Positions 1 through 10,367 are shown, numbered from the stretch's first letter. The stretch: DNA of 64,000 nt from Luteimonas sp. JM171 (GCF_001717465.1 NZ_CP017074.1:491162-555161), one strand, 5' to 3'. Numbers and translations: made by a program. Notes: a model not told the origin generated them from the letters alone.

Positions 1-639
1 GCCCGCCTGGCCCAGCTGGATGAAATCCGCCGGCACCCCGTCGCGGGTACACGGCCCGTTGCCGGCCACGTTGCCCGGGCCGTTGCCGCAGGGGTCGGTA
101 TAGAACTCGAATGAGCCGCCCACGCCACCGTAGAGGTTGTCGATGCTCGGCGCCCGGAAGCCTTCCGCCCAGGTCCCGCGCACCAGCAGCTCTTCCACCG
201 GCCGCCAGGTCAGGCCGGCCTTGCTGTTGGTGGTGTCGCCGAAGGTGTCGTAGTCCGAATAGCGGGTGGCGAGGCTCAACGACAGCTCGTGCGCCCCCGG
301 GACCTCGGCCAGGATCGGCACACTGAGCTCCAGGAAGGCCTCGTCCAGCGAGTAGCTGCCCTGGGTCGTGGTTGCCGGCAGGCCGGTATTGAGCCCGGCC
401 TGGTTGAACGCGTCAGGCACGAATCGCCCATCCTCGCGGCGATGCTCGTAGCCCACGGCCACGCCGAGATCGCCGGCGGGAAGCGTCCACAGTGCCCCCG
501 ACAAGGTGGCGTTGTAGATGGTGGTCTCGGTGCGGCCACGGTCGTGGTATGTGGGGAACAGGAACGCCTGCACCTGCGGGTCCGAGAGGCTGTTGGGCCC
601 GTTGGATCCGAACGGCACCAGCGGGCTGAGCGGAATGCG
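1..639 (-). pseudogene. TonB-dependent receptor, C-terminal fragment
   Basis: The minus-strand frame reads as the beta-barrel part of an outer-membrane TonB-dependent receptor, including the family motif RGTWAEGFRAPSI and stretches typical of barrel strands (VAVGYEHRRE, LSLSLATRYSDYD). The frame enters at about position 636 with the residues IPLSPLVPFG and runs off the left edge of the window. Neither a start codon nor the signal peptide and plug domain is present upstream. The DNA there instead encodes an AraC-type regulator in another frame. Such receptors import siderophores, cobalamin or glycans, but the substrate cannot be told from this piece. It is either the remnant of a deletion or an assembly join. 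Confidence 0.8.
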
Positions 640-1220
640 TCGATCCGAACAACTTGGTCCGGATGGCCTTGGAGATACATGCGCGCGCGCTGCAGTCGCG
701 CGAACACCTGCCGCTTGTGTGCGCGCGATCGTCCCGGGCAGGCGAGCACGCTGTTGGCAAGCTCCATCTCGATGTCTTCCAGATACATCCGCAGGGGCCG
801 CAGCGCTGCCAGCCTCGCCCCGCTGCCCGCCTCGCGCCACAGGTGCAACACGGCCAGGCGCGCTTCGGACCCGAGGTGCCCAAGGCCGGGGTAAAGCACA
901 TGGCCGGTGAGCTGCTCGAGGGTCTCCATCGAGGCGTGGTCCAGCGCCACGCCAATGCACAGGCCGCGGTTGTCCACCTGCACCTGCGGCATCGAGTCGC
1001 GCTCGAACATCGCCCAGTTGCCCCGGCCAAGCCCGAAGCGCCCTTCACGCGCTTCCACCCAGGCCCTGCCGCGAAGCTGGATCAGCACCGAAAACAGGCC
1101 GGCGCCAATCGAGGCCCCGCCAAGCCGGGCGAGGAAGAAGCAGCGCCCGCCACCTTCGGCCGACGTTGCCGGGTCCAGGCGCAGCTGCCTGCCACGGTCG
1201 GCACGCATCGCCTGCTCCAT
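640..1220 (-). pseudogene. AraC-family regulator, N-terminal fragment
   Basis: About 193 residues resemble the N-terminal sensing domain of the AraC-type regulators common in Xanthomonadaceae. The fragment ends just as the C-terminal helix-turn-helix should begin (SRAHKRQVFARLQRAR, then HPDQVVRI). The start at 1220 is supported by a GGAGGC ribosome-binding site about five bases upstream; the open frame extends further 5' but without recognisable similarity. At about 640 the coding sense switches to a TonB receptor in a different frame, so the DNA-binding domain is missing and the product cannot be a working regulator as drawn. Confidence 0.7.
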
Positions 1221-1341
1221 GTCCGCCTCCTGCCGGCGCCGCCGGCCGCGCCGGGCCCGAGCCCCGCGCTGGTTTCCATCCCCTGCCAGGCGAGCGTCCT
1301 CCCGGCTTTCCTGACCACTGCTGAACGGTTTTTGGCGTGGG

Positions 1342-1386
1342 CCTAGGGTTGGCACCAGCTTTCGACTGGTGTGCCGTGGTCCTAGG
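1342..1386. repeat. Imperfect inverted repeat between divergent genes
   Basis: CCTAGG occurs at both ends (1342-1347 and 1381-1386). Inside it, GGCACCAG (1351-1358) pairs with CTGGTGTGCC (1366-1375), with one extra base, around a seven-base loop. It lies between the truncated AraC gene and the toxin gene and ends about 30 bases before the toxin start. It could be an operator, a hairpin in the toxin leader, or a terminator. The sequence alone does not decide. Confidence 0.45.
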
Positions 1387-1416
1387 CTTTGCACTTTCCA
1401 AACGCCCGGTGCCCCC

Positions 1417-2169
1417 ATGGATGCGATCGCCGCCCCCAGCACGAGCTCTTACCTTGACGGCTGCCTGCGCCCGCCGCCGTCCGCCCACGATGCCCATTCC
1501 TTTGCACTGGATGCCGCCAGCGCCGGCCCGGACCTGGGCGGGCACATTGCAGAACTCGCGGACGAGGGCCGCCTGGGCGAGTTCCTAGACCAGACGCGCG
1601 CCGCGGCCGGGCTGGCCGGCCAGACGCCGTTCCTGCGCGAGCAGCTGGACCCGGCGCTGGGCGTGATCCGAGACGCGCTGTCGGGCCTGGACGCCAGCCA
1701 GTTGCCCCGCACCGAACAGGAAGCCATCGCCGACGTGGTGGCCCTGCTCGATGCCCACCTGGAAGGCAGCGAGCCCACGGCCCAGGTGCCGGGCGGCGGC
1801 CTGCAGGCCCATGAGGACGCTGGCGGCCACCTGATCGAACGCCACGTTGGCAAGAGCGAGCAGTGGCTGGTCGACCGCGTCAGCAACTCCAACATCAGCG
1901 CCGCCTCCAGCTTCCGTGACCTGCCCGAAGCCGAGTACTTCGTGTCCGAGACCATCGCCGAGCACCAGGACCGGGTCGACGCCTGGCTGGATGGCAAGGG
2001 CGGCAACCGCCTGGTGATCGATTCGAGCTTCGATGCCTCGACCGGCATCTCTGTGGGCCGGGGCGAGACCAGCGCCGAGGACGTGTTCTCGGTGAAGCTG
2101 GTGCTTGAGCGCTCGGACCGCCTGGACATCGGCTATAGAATCGTCACCGGATATCCCTCGGCGCCCTGA
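1417..2169 (+). CDS. RNase A-like toxin (CdiA-CT type)
   Basis: This 250-residue protein has a C-terminal domain (about 134-250) matching the bacterial RNase A-like toxin family first described in CdiA of Yersinia kristensenii (Pfam RNase_A_bac). Visible landmarks are GGHLIERHVG, ISAASSF, VGRG and the terminal GYRIVTGYPS. Catalytic His, Arg, Thr and Tyr of that family appear to correspond to H143, R154, T244 and Y246, with matching spacing as I recall it. The N-terminal 130 residues are not recognised and contain no signal peptide, haemagglutinin repeats, PAAR or RHS core, so the delivery route is unknown. The ATG at 1417 was chosen because the frame upstream overlaps the inverted repeat; no good ribosome-binding site is seen. 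The immunity gene follows after five bases. Confidence 0.82.
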   Translation: MDAIAAPSTSSYLDGCLRPPPSAHDAHSFALDAASAGPDLGGHIAELADEGRLGEFLDQTRAAAGLAGQTPFLREQLDPALGVIRDALSGLDASQLPRTEQEAIADVVALLDAHLEGSEPTAQVPGGGLQAHEDAGGHLIERHVGKSEQWLVDRVSNSNISAASSFRDLPEAEYFVSETIAEHQDRVDAWLDGKGGNRLVIDSSFDASTGISVGRGETSAEDVFSVKLVLERSDRLDIGYRIVTGYPSAP

Positions 2170-2174
2170 CCCAG

Positions 2175-2462
2175 ATGAGCGACTACCCCACGCTTGAGAA
2201 CTTCTTCTCCGCCTATTTCCATCAGGACTGGATGATGGAGCATGACACCGCGGACGCCGTGGTCGATGCCTGGCGCAAGGGAGAAAGCGACGAATACATC
2301 GCCCGCGCACGCGACGAACTCGATCGCCTGCTCGCGCGTGATTTCGACGAGGAGGCGCTGGGCGCCGCGGTGCGCGGCATGGGCAGCGAGTACGACCCCA
2401 CCCGCGACGGCACCGGCTGGCGTGACTGGCTGGCGGGCATCCAGCGCCGGCTGCACCCGTAG
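2175..2462 (+). CDS. CdiI-like immunity protein
   Basis: This acidic protein of 95 residues matches the CdiI family of contact-dependent-inhibition immunity proteins. The N-terminus YPTLENFFSAYFHQDW is the family hallmark, followed by a helical region rich in Asp and Glu and a short C-terminal helix. It begins five bases after the stop of the RNase A-like toxin, so both are very likely one transcript. The expected role is cytoplasmic binding and blocking of the toxin active site. Function is inferred from family and position. Confidence 0.85.
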   Translation: MSDYPTLENFFSAYFHQDWMMEHDTADAVVDAWRKGESDEYIARARDELDRLLARDFDEEALGAAVRGMGSEYDPTRDGTGWRDWLAGIQRRLHP

Positions 2463-2470
2463 GTTTCCAC

Positions 2471-2489
2471 CCGGCGCCCGCGGCGCCGG
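2471..2489. terminator. Hairpin between convergent genes
   Basis: CCGGCGCC, a three-base loop CGC, then GGCGCCGG form a perfect 8-bp stem. It sits in the 32-base gap between the convergent immunity gene and the DUF4136 gene and could end transcription from both sides. No T-run follows, so this is a structural guess. Confidence 0.5.
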
Positions 2490-2494
2490 ATGCC

Positions 2495-3088
2495 TTACAT
2501 GGGCGGTGCCGCCACCCCCGCGCGGTGCGGATAGCGGGCGAAGATTTCCGCAAGCGTCTGGGTGATGCGCTGCTCGCGGTTCTCCACCGTCAGGTTGGCG
2601 ACCCGGCCTACCGCGATCCCCTCCCACACCAGTCGGTTCTGGCGCGCATCCACCAGATCCACGTTCATCGTGCCCTCGGTGTAGCGGCGCACGTGGGTGC
2701 GGTCATGCCAGTACGGCACGGCGAAATAGGCGCGGTGCCGGTAGCTGTAGTAGAAGGCGTGGTCGACGGTGGGGATCGAGCTGACGTCGGTGCGCTGCTG
2801 CATGTACGCGTTGACGTTGACCCACAGGTCCGGGTTTTCAGCATCGTAGCGGTAGCCGCGGGCCTGCATCTCGCGGTTGACCGCATGCTTGACGATCTCG
2901 CTGGTGGCGGTCTCGTAGCCGTACGCCTCGACGGCCAGCGGATCGTGGAAGGCCCAGGTCCGGTAGGCGGAGAAGTTGGCACGCGGGTCGGCCTCGGTGC
3001 TGATGCGCGGTCCGGTGGCGCAGGCCGCCAGCACCAGCGCCGCGCACAGGGCGACGATCCAGGCTGCCATTCGACGGGTGGCGTTCAT
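2495..3088 (-). CDS. DUF4136 lipoprotein
   Basis: The 197-residue protein has a signal peptide ending in a lipobox (VLAAC, Cys22), so it is probably lipid-anchored. The mature part matches DUF4136: an N-terminal DPRANFSAYRTWAF segment, MQARGYRYDAENPDLWVNVNAY, and a C-terminal region with VDLVDARQNRLVWEGIAVG. DUF4136 proteins are common single-domain envelope lipoproteins without an assigned function. It converges on the immunity gene and is followed upstream by thiC on the same strand, about 110 bases away. Confidence 0.85.
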   Translation of the reverse strand: MNATRRMAAWIVALCAALVLAACATGPRISTEADPRANFSAYRTWAFHDPLAVEAYGYETATSEIVKHAVNREMQARGYRYDAENPDLWVNVNAYMQQRTDVSSIPTVDHAFYYSYRHRAYFAVPYWHDRTHVRRYTEGTMNVDLVDARQNRLVWEGIAVGRVANLTVENREQRITQTLAEIFARYPHRAGVAAPPM

Positions 3089-3198
3089 TGCGGTTCTCCC
3101 GGCTGGCTGGGTGACCGGGCGCCGAACGGGCGCCCCGGCGGTTCAATCACCCCATACGCGAAGCGGCGTGGAACCGTCGCGACGATGGCATGAACCGT

Positions 3199-5238
<2,040 letters not shown>

Positions 5239-5294
5239 CGGGATCCATTGGATCATGAAACGCCCACCACGGCCAGCGCCGTATGATGCCGCCG

Positions 5295-6248
5295 ATGCAC
5301 GACGATCCAGCCCACGCCGCCACCGCGTCCGCACCCGCCGGGGTAGGCAACATCGGCGTGGGCTTCGATCTGCTCGGCCACGTCTTCGACGGGCCGGGCG
5401 ACGTCGCGGTCGTGCGCAGGATCGACGAGCCGGTCGTCCGCATCGACACCATCACCGGCGATGCGCCCGGCGTGGAGAAGATCCCGCTGGAGGCCGCCGC
5501 CAACACCGCCGGGCGGGCGCTGATGGCCCTGCGCGAGGGCCTCGGGCTGGCGCACGGCTTCGCCATAAAGCTGGACAAGGGCATCCCGCTGGGATCGGGC
5601 ATGGGCGGCTCGGCGGCCTCCTGCGTGGCCGCGCTGGTGGCCGCCAACGCGCTGCTGGAGACGCCGCTGCCGGCGCAGGCGCTCTACCCGTTCGCGCTGG
5701 ACGGCGAGTCGGTCGCCAGCAACAGCCGCCAGGGCGACAACGTTGCGCCGATGCTGATGGGCGGCGCGGTGCTGGCGACGGCCGACAGGATCATCCCGCT
5801 GCGGGTGCCTGGGTGGCTGCACTGCGTGGTGGTTCATCCCGGCCAGGTGCTGGAAACCCGGCGCGCGCGCGCGGTGCTGGCCGAGCCGTACCCGCTGCGG
5901 GAGATCACCGCCCACTCGGCCTGCCTGGCCCAGTTCCTGCTGGGCCTGGAGCGCGCCGACGAAGGCCTGCTCCGCGCCGGCCTGCACGACCTGCTGCTGG
6001 AGCCGCGGCGCGCGCCGCTGGTGCCGGGCTTTGCCCAGGTGAAGGCCGCCGCGCTCGACCATGATGCGCTGGGCGCCAGCCTCTCCGGCGCCGGGCCGGC
6101 CGTGTTCGCGTGGTTCGCCTCCCGGGCCGGGGCCGAAGCCGCCGCCCCGGCGATGCGCGCCGCATTCCAATCCGCCGGCTTTCCGGCCCGCAGCTGGGTG
6201 TCCCCGGTGGCGGCGCCCGGAGCGGGCCTCATCGAGTCCGCCACATGA
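5295..6248 (+). CDS. thrB: Homoserine kinase
   Basis: This 317-residue GHMP-family kinase phosphorylates homoserine with ATP, the penultimate step to threonine. The ATP-binding motif GIPLGSGMGGSAAS is intact, as are the N-terminal APAGVGNIGVGFD and the C-terminal SLSGAGPAVFAW. In-frame ATGs at 5283 and 5286 are alternatives; 5295 gives the usual short N-terminus. thrA and thrC are not next to it. Instead the stop overlaps the start of a CNNM/CBS gene (ATGA), which implies translational coupling. It is divergent from thiC, and the two share the 5240-5295 promoter region. Confidence 0.93.
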   Translation: MHDDPAHAATASAPAGVGNIGVGFDLLGHVFDGPGDVAVVRRIDEPVVRIDTITGDAPGVEKIPLEAAANTAGRALMALREGLGLAHGFAIKLDKGIPLGSGMGGSAASCVAALVAANALLETPLPAQALYPFALDGESVASNSRQGDNVAPMLMGGAVLATADRIIPLRVPGWLHCVVVHPGQVLETRRARAVLAEPYPLREITAHSACLAQFLLGLERADEGLLRAGLHDLLLEPRRAPLVPGFAQVKAAALDHDALGASLSGAGPAVFAWFASRAGAEAAAPAMRAAFQSAGFPARSWVSPVAAPGAGLIESAT

Positions 6249-7336
6249 TCCTGCTCATCATCTATGTCCTGCTCGCGCTCGGGGTGTCGTTCCTGTGTTC
6301 CATCCTGGAAGCCTCGCTGCTGGCCATCACCCCCACCCAGATCCAGGCCGGCAAGGCCGAAGGCAGGCACTGGGCGGGGGTCTACGAAACCATGAAGGCC
6401 GACGTGGATCGTCCGCTGGCGGCGATCCTGACCCTCAACACCGTGGCCCACACCATGGGCGCGGCCGGGGCCGGCGCGCAGTACGCGCGCGTGTTCGGCT
6501 ACGGCAGCGAAGCGCTGTTCGCGGCGGCGCTGACCGCGGCGGTGCTGATCGTGACCGAGATCATCCCCAAGACCATCGGCGCCCGCTACGCGGTCGGGGT
6601 GGCGCCGCTCGTAGCCCGGGTGCTGCCGTTCCTGGTGGTGGCGCTGGGGCCGCTGGTGTGGATGTCGCAGCAGCTGACGAAGCTGATCACCCGCGGCCGC
6701 CCGCCGCCGGCGCCGCGCCACCGCGACGAGCTGATGACGGTGGCCACGATGGGCGAGAACGCCGGCCAGCTGCATCCGGGCGAAACCCGGCTCGTCCACA
6801 ACCTGCTGCAGCTGAATGAAATCAAGACCGCCGACATCATGACCCCGCGCACGGTGGTGTTCTCGCTGCCGGTGGACACCCGGCTGGACGGGTTCGTGGA
6901 GGCGGTGAAGGACTCCCCGTTCACCCGCATCCCGGTGCACCAGCCGGGCGATTCGGCCGACATCACCGGCTTCGTGATCAAGGGCGAGGTGCTGATGCGG
7001 TGCATCACCGGCGAGGATCCGGATGCCACCCTGGCCGACCTCGCCCGGCCCATCATCTCCACCCTGGACCGGATGCCGGTGGACGCGCTGTTCCGCAACA
7101 TGATCGCCGACGGCCACCACATCATGCTGGTGGTGGACGAGTACGGCGCGGTGCTGGGCATCGTGACCCTCGAGGACGTGGTGGAAACGGTCTTCGGCTT
7201 CGAGATCGTCGACGAGCTGGACGAAGTGCCGGACCTTCGCGAATACGCGCGCCAGCTGTGGCACGAGCGCGCCCGGCGCACGGGCGTGGCGGTGGACGGA
7301 ATCGTCCCCGGACCCGATTCCTCGCCACCGGAATGA
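6245..7336 (+). CDS. CNNM-domain (DUF21) and CBS-pair membrane protein
   Basis: The 363-residue protein begins with a CNNM transmembrane domain (hydrophobic segments near 1-22, 58-80, 92-115 and 120-140, with the signature VTEIIPKTIGARYA). A pair of CBS domains follows at about 195-325 (TADIMTPRTVVFSLP; MLVVDEYGAVLGIVTLEDVVE). Family members are Mg2+/Co2+ or sodium-linked transporters of the CorB/CorC/HlyC type. The C-terminal CorC_HlyC domain is missing, giving a short variant. The first codon overlaps the thrB stop. A strong hairpin follows the gene. Confidence 0.88.
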   Translation: MILLIIYVLLALGVSFLCSILEASLLAITPTQIQAGKAEGRHWAGVYETMKADVDRPLAAILTLNTVAHTMGAAGAGAQYARVFGYGSEALFAAALTAAVLIVTEIIPKTIGARYAVGVAPLVARVLPFLVVALGPLVWMSQQLTKLITRGRPPPAPRHRDELMTVATMGENAGQLHPGETRLVHNLLQLNEIKTADIMTPRTVVFSLPVDTRLDGFVEAVKDSPFTRIPVHQPGDSADITGFVIKGEVLMRCITGEDPDATLADLARPIISTLDRMPVDALFRNMIADGHHIMLVVDEYGAVLGIVTLEDVVETVFGFEIVDELDEVPDLREYARQLWHERARRTGVAVDGIVPGPDSSPPE

Positions 7337-7344
7337 TTCGGGTG

Positions 7345-7360
7345 GCCCCGCGTGCGGGGC
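7345..7360 (+). terminator. Hairpin after the thrB-CNNM operon
   Basis: GCCCCGC and GCGGGGC form a perfect 7-bp GC stem around GT, nine bases after the CNNM stop codon. Only short T runs follow, so termination is likely but not certain. Confidence 0.6.
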
Positions 7361-7384
7361 TGCCGGGAAATTCCTGCACCGGAT

Positions 7385-7408
7385 GGTTCAGTAAGTATTT
7401 ACAGAACC
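7385..7408. promoter_or_regulatory. Palindromic operator upstream of TetR gene
   Basis: A 24-base interrupted palindrome, with GGTTC and GAACC arms around an AT-rich near-palindromic core (GTAAGTATTTAC), stands out from the GC-rich background. It ends 22 bases before the TetR start at 7431. A TATGAT -10-like box lies at 7415-7420. Size, symmetry and position are typical of an autoregulatory TetR operator. Confidence 0.72.
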
Positions 7409-7430
7409 GGCAGGTATGATATTGGGCGCA

Positions 7431-8105
7431 ATGACGATTCCGCAGCCCGCCAGCAAGGAAGCCCGCCCCGCGGCCGGCCCGGGCCGGCCCAAGGACCTGG
7501 CAAAGGGCGCGGCCATCCTGGACGCCGCGCAGCGCATGTTCCTGCGCCACGGATTCGAAGGCGTCAGCATGGACCAGATCGCCGCGGCCGCGGGCGTCTC
7601 CAAGCTCACCGTCTACAGCCACTTCGGCGACAAGGACGCGCTGTTCACCGAGGCCGCGCGCGTGTGGTGCGAGCAGCAGATGCCCGGCTCTCTGTTCGAG
7701 CGCGCCCCGCACCTGCCGGTCCGCGAGCGCCTGATGGACATCGCCCGCAGCTACTTCGCCATGATCTGCGCGCCGGAGGCGGTGGCAGGCCATCGCCTGC
7801 TGTGCTCGCCGCAGATGGTGGAAAAGCAGCTGGCGCGGCTGTCCTGGGAGGCGGGGCCGCAGCGGGTGCAGGAGGAGTTCGCCCGTTTTCTGGAGCGCCG
7901 TATCGCGGCCGGGCACCTGGAAATCGACGATGTGCAGCGCGCCGCCGGGCAGTTCTTCGCGCTGGTCAAGGGCGACCTGCACTCACGGCTGGTGTTTGAC
8001 TGCGATACCGGGGAGGCCGCCTGCCCGGACCGGGCCGGCAGCCACCTGGAGGCCGCGGTGGACATGTTCCTGCGTGCCTACGGCGCGCGGCAGCCCGCGG
8101 CGTGA
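7431..8105 (+). CDS. TetR/AcrR-family transcriptional regulator
   Basis: This 224-residue protein has an N-terminal TetR helix-turn-helix at about residues 23-70 (AAQRMFLRHGFEGVSMDQIA, then GVSKLTVYSHFGDKDALF) and a C-terminal ligand/dimerisation region of the TetR_C AefR-like kind. The ATG at 7431 lies about 11 bases behind a TATGAT box, so the transcript may be nearly leaderless. A start at 7416 would put the codon inside that box. It most likely represses itself through the palindrome just upstream. The next genes are pcm and tolC, so a link to efflux is possible but unproven. Confidence 0.9.
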   Translation: MTIPQPASKEARPAAGPGRPKDLAKGAAILDAAQRMFLRHGFEGVSMDQIAAAAGVSKLTVYSHFGDKDALFTEAARVWCEQQMPGSLFERAPHLPVRERLMDIARSYFAMICAPEAVAGHRLLCSPQMVEKQLARLSWEAGPQRVQEEFARFLERRIAAGHLEIDDVQRAAGQFFALVKGDLHSRLVFDCDTGEAACPDRAGSHLEAAVDMFLRAYGARQPAA

Positions 8106-8246
8106 GCGCCAGCGCCTTCCTCCCCCTGCCTGCCGGCCCGATGACTTCCGGCACTCAGCCGCCCGCGACCGCGGCGGTGATGCTGTAAGGGGCGCGCCTG
8201 CGCCCGTCCCGGTAAACTTGCATGCCCCGCGATCGAGACCGCCAAG

Positions 8247-8912
8247 ATGACGATTGACTACGCCCAAGCCCGAGCCGCCATGGTCGAACAGCAGGTCCGC
8301 CCCTGGTGGGTGCTGGACCCGCGCGTGCTTGGAGCGCTGGGCCAGCTGCCGCGCGAGGAGTTCGTTCCGGAAGCCTACCGCGCGGTTGCGTATGCCGACC
8401 TTGAGATCCCGCTTGGCCACGGCCAGCACATGCTCAAGCCGGTGGTTGCCGGCCGCGCGCTGCAGGCGCTGCTGCCGCAGGACGGCGAGGACGTGCTGGA
8501 AATCGGCACCGGCAGCGGCTACGTCAGCGCCTGCCTGGGCGCGCTTTCGCGCGACGTGCTGAGCATCGAGCGCGTGCCCGAGCTGGCCGACGCCGCGCAG
8601 CACCGGCTGCGCACGCTGGGCATCAGCAACGTGGCGGTGCAGCAGGCGGACGTCTTCAACTGGGATACCGAGCGCCGCTTCGACGCAATCTTCGTCACCG
8701 CCGCCGCCGACCAGGTGCCGGTGCGCTTCACGCGCTGGCTGCGGCCGGGCGGCAGGATGTTCATCGTCCATGGCCGCGCGCCGGTCATGGAAGCGGTGCT
8801 GGTGCATCGCGGCGAGGGCGACTCGGTCAACGCCAGCCGCGTCGAGTCGTTGTTTGATACCGAGCTCGATTACATGGCCGGGGCCGAGCCGGCCGCCGAA
8901 TTCCACCTGTAA
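8247..8912 (+). CDS. pcm: Protein-L-isoaspartate O-methyltransferase family protein
   Basis: A 221-residue SAM-dependent methyltransferase of the PCMT family, which repairs or marks isoaspartyl residues. The SAM-binding motif EIGTGSGYVSACLG is at about 90-103, and the family N-terminal pattern (MVEQQVRPW, LPREEFVP) is clear. It lacks the usual threonine/serine-rich PCMT motif in its strict form, as do many members found beside tolC in this bacterial family, so true isoaspartyl activity is likely but not certain. tolC begins 60 bases downstream on the same strand. Confidence 0.85.
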   Translation: MTIDYAQARAAMVEQQVRPWWVLDPRVLGALGQLPREEFVPEAYRAVAYADLEIPLGHGQHMLKPVVAGRALQALLPQDGEDVLEIGTGSGYVSACLGALSRDVLSIERVPELADAAQHRLRTLGISNVAVQQADVFNWDTERRFDAIFVTAAADQVPVRFTRWLRPGGRMFIVHGRAPVMEAVLVHRGEGDSVNASRVESLFDTELDYMAGAEPAAEFHL

Positions 8913-8972
8913 TCGAGAACCCGCCCGGGCCGCATCCGCGCCCGGCCGATTGGAAACCACAAGGATCCTCCC

Positions 8973-10328
8973 ATGTTGCGCCGCCTCCCCCTAGCACTCG
9001 CCCTCGCCTTCGCATTGCCCGCCTCCGTGCAGGCCCAGGACCTGCTGCAGGCCTACGAGATGGCCCGCGCCGGTGATCCGACGCTGTCGATCTCCGAATC
9101 CCAGCGTGACATCGCCCGCGAGGGCCGCGTGCAGGCGCGCGCGCAGCTGCTTCCTTCGCTCAGCGGCTCGGCCTCGCTCAACCGCGACTACGTGGCCGGC
9201 CGCTCCGGCGACGCCCGCAGCCGCCGCTGGGGCGTGGGCCTGCAGCAAACCGTGTTCGACCTGGGCCAGATCGCCAACTACCGCGCCCAGCGCGAACTCG
9301 ACACCGGCGCCGGCTACGACCTGGAGGCCGCCAACGACGAGCTGATCACGCGCACCTCCGCGGCCTATTTCGACGTGCTGGTGGCGATCGAGACCCTGGC
9401 CGCGGCGGTCGCCGCCGAAGAGGCGCTGCAGAAGCAGTACGACTTCGCCGACCGCCGGCTTGAGGTCGGCCTGGCGCCGATCACCGACGTGCACGAGGCG
9501 CGCGCCCAGTTCGACAGCGCCCGGGCCAACGTGCTGCTCGCCCGCAACGCGCTTGAGGACTCCTACCAGGCGCTGGCGGAGATCACCGGCCAGCCGGTGC
9601 GGGAGCTGCGGGCGCTGCCCGAGGACTTCCAGCCGTCCCTGCCCACCGATGGCGGGGTCGAGGAGTGGGTTGCCACCGCCTTCGCGCAGAACCCCAGCCT
9701 GCGCGCCGCCGAATATGACACCCGCGCCGCCGCCCACGGCGTGACCGCCGCCCGCGCCCAGCACCTGCCGCGCATCACCCTGGGGGCCGATTACGGCAAC
9801 AGCTCGGCCTGGGGCGACCTGCGGACCGGCGGCGTCGACCCGTCGCTGCAGGACAGCGAGGGCTATGGCATCGGCCTGAGCCTGACCGTGCCGCTGTTCG
9901 CGGGCGGCGCGATCCGCTCGGGCGTGCGCGAGGCGATCGCCCGCCGCGACATCTCCGAGGACCAGCTGGAGGCCACCCGCCGCTCCCTGGAGCGCAGCAC
10001 CCGCGCCGCCTACAACGCCGTGGTGGCGGGCGTGAGCGAGGTCGAGGCGCGCCGCCAGGCGGTGATCTCGGCGCGCAGCGCCTACGAGGCCTCGCAGGTC
10101 GGCCTGGAGGTGGGTACCCGCACCGTGGTCGACGTGCTGATCAACCAGCAGAACCTGTTCAACGCCGAGAGCGACCTGGCCCTGGCGCGCTACCGCTTCC
10201 TGCAGAGCCGGCTGCTGCTGGCGCAGGCGGCGGGCACGCTCGACATCCAGGACGTGCAGGAGATCAATGCCCTGCTCACCGTGGCCGCCGAATCGCACCT
10301 GGAGCCGGGCGAGGACGACGCCCAGTAA
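8973..10328 (+). CDS. tolC: TolC-family outer-membrane efflux channel
   Basis: The 451-residue protein has a signal peptide cleaved after the VQA of ASVQA-QD, then two OEP repeats (about 22-215 and 230-430) with typical coiled-coil segments such as ETLAAAVAAEEALQKQYDFADRRLEVGLAPITDVHEARA broken by short turns. It forms the trimeric outer-membrane exit duct for tripartite exporters and type I secretion. AAGGA lies ten bases before the ATG. Partners within the window could include the adaptor/ATPase operon at 21.4-25.8 kb. Confidence 0.95.
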   Translation: MLRRLPLALALAFALPASVQAQDLLQAYEMARAGDPTLSISESQRDIAREGRVQARAQLLPSLSGSASLNRDYVAGRSGDARSRRWGVGLQQTVFDLGQIANYRAQRELDTGAGYDLEAANDELITRTSAAYFDVLVAIETLAAAVAAEEALQKQYDFADRRLEVGLAPITDVHEARAQFDSARANVLLARNALEDSYQALAEITGQPVRELRALPEDFQPSLPTDGGVEEWVATAFAQNPSLRAAEYDTRAAAHGVTAARAQHLPRITLGADYGNSSAWGDLRTGGVDPSLQDSEGYGIGLSLTVPLFAGGAIRSGVREAIARRDISEDQLEATRRSLERSTRAAYNAVVAGVSEVEARRQAVISARSAYEASQVGLEVGTRTVVDVLINQQNLFNAESDLALARYRFLQSRLLLAQAAGTLDIQDVQEINALLTVAAESHLEPGEDDAQ

Positions 10329-10338
10329 CAGGTCCCAC

Positions 10339-10367
10339 GCCCCGCCGCGCGCCTACGCCGGCGGGGC
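10339..10367. terminator. Hairpin between convergent tolC and waaA
   Basis: GCCCCGCCG and CGGCGGGGC pair perfectly over 9 bp around an 11-base loop, followed by TTC. It starts ten bases after the tolC stop and overlaps the waaA 3' end. It is probably a tolC terminator. Confidence 0.65.
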
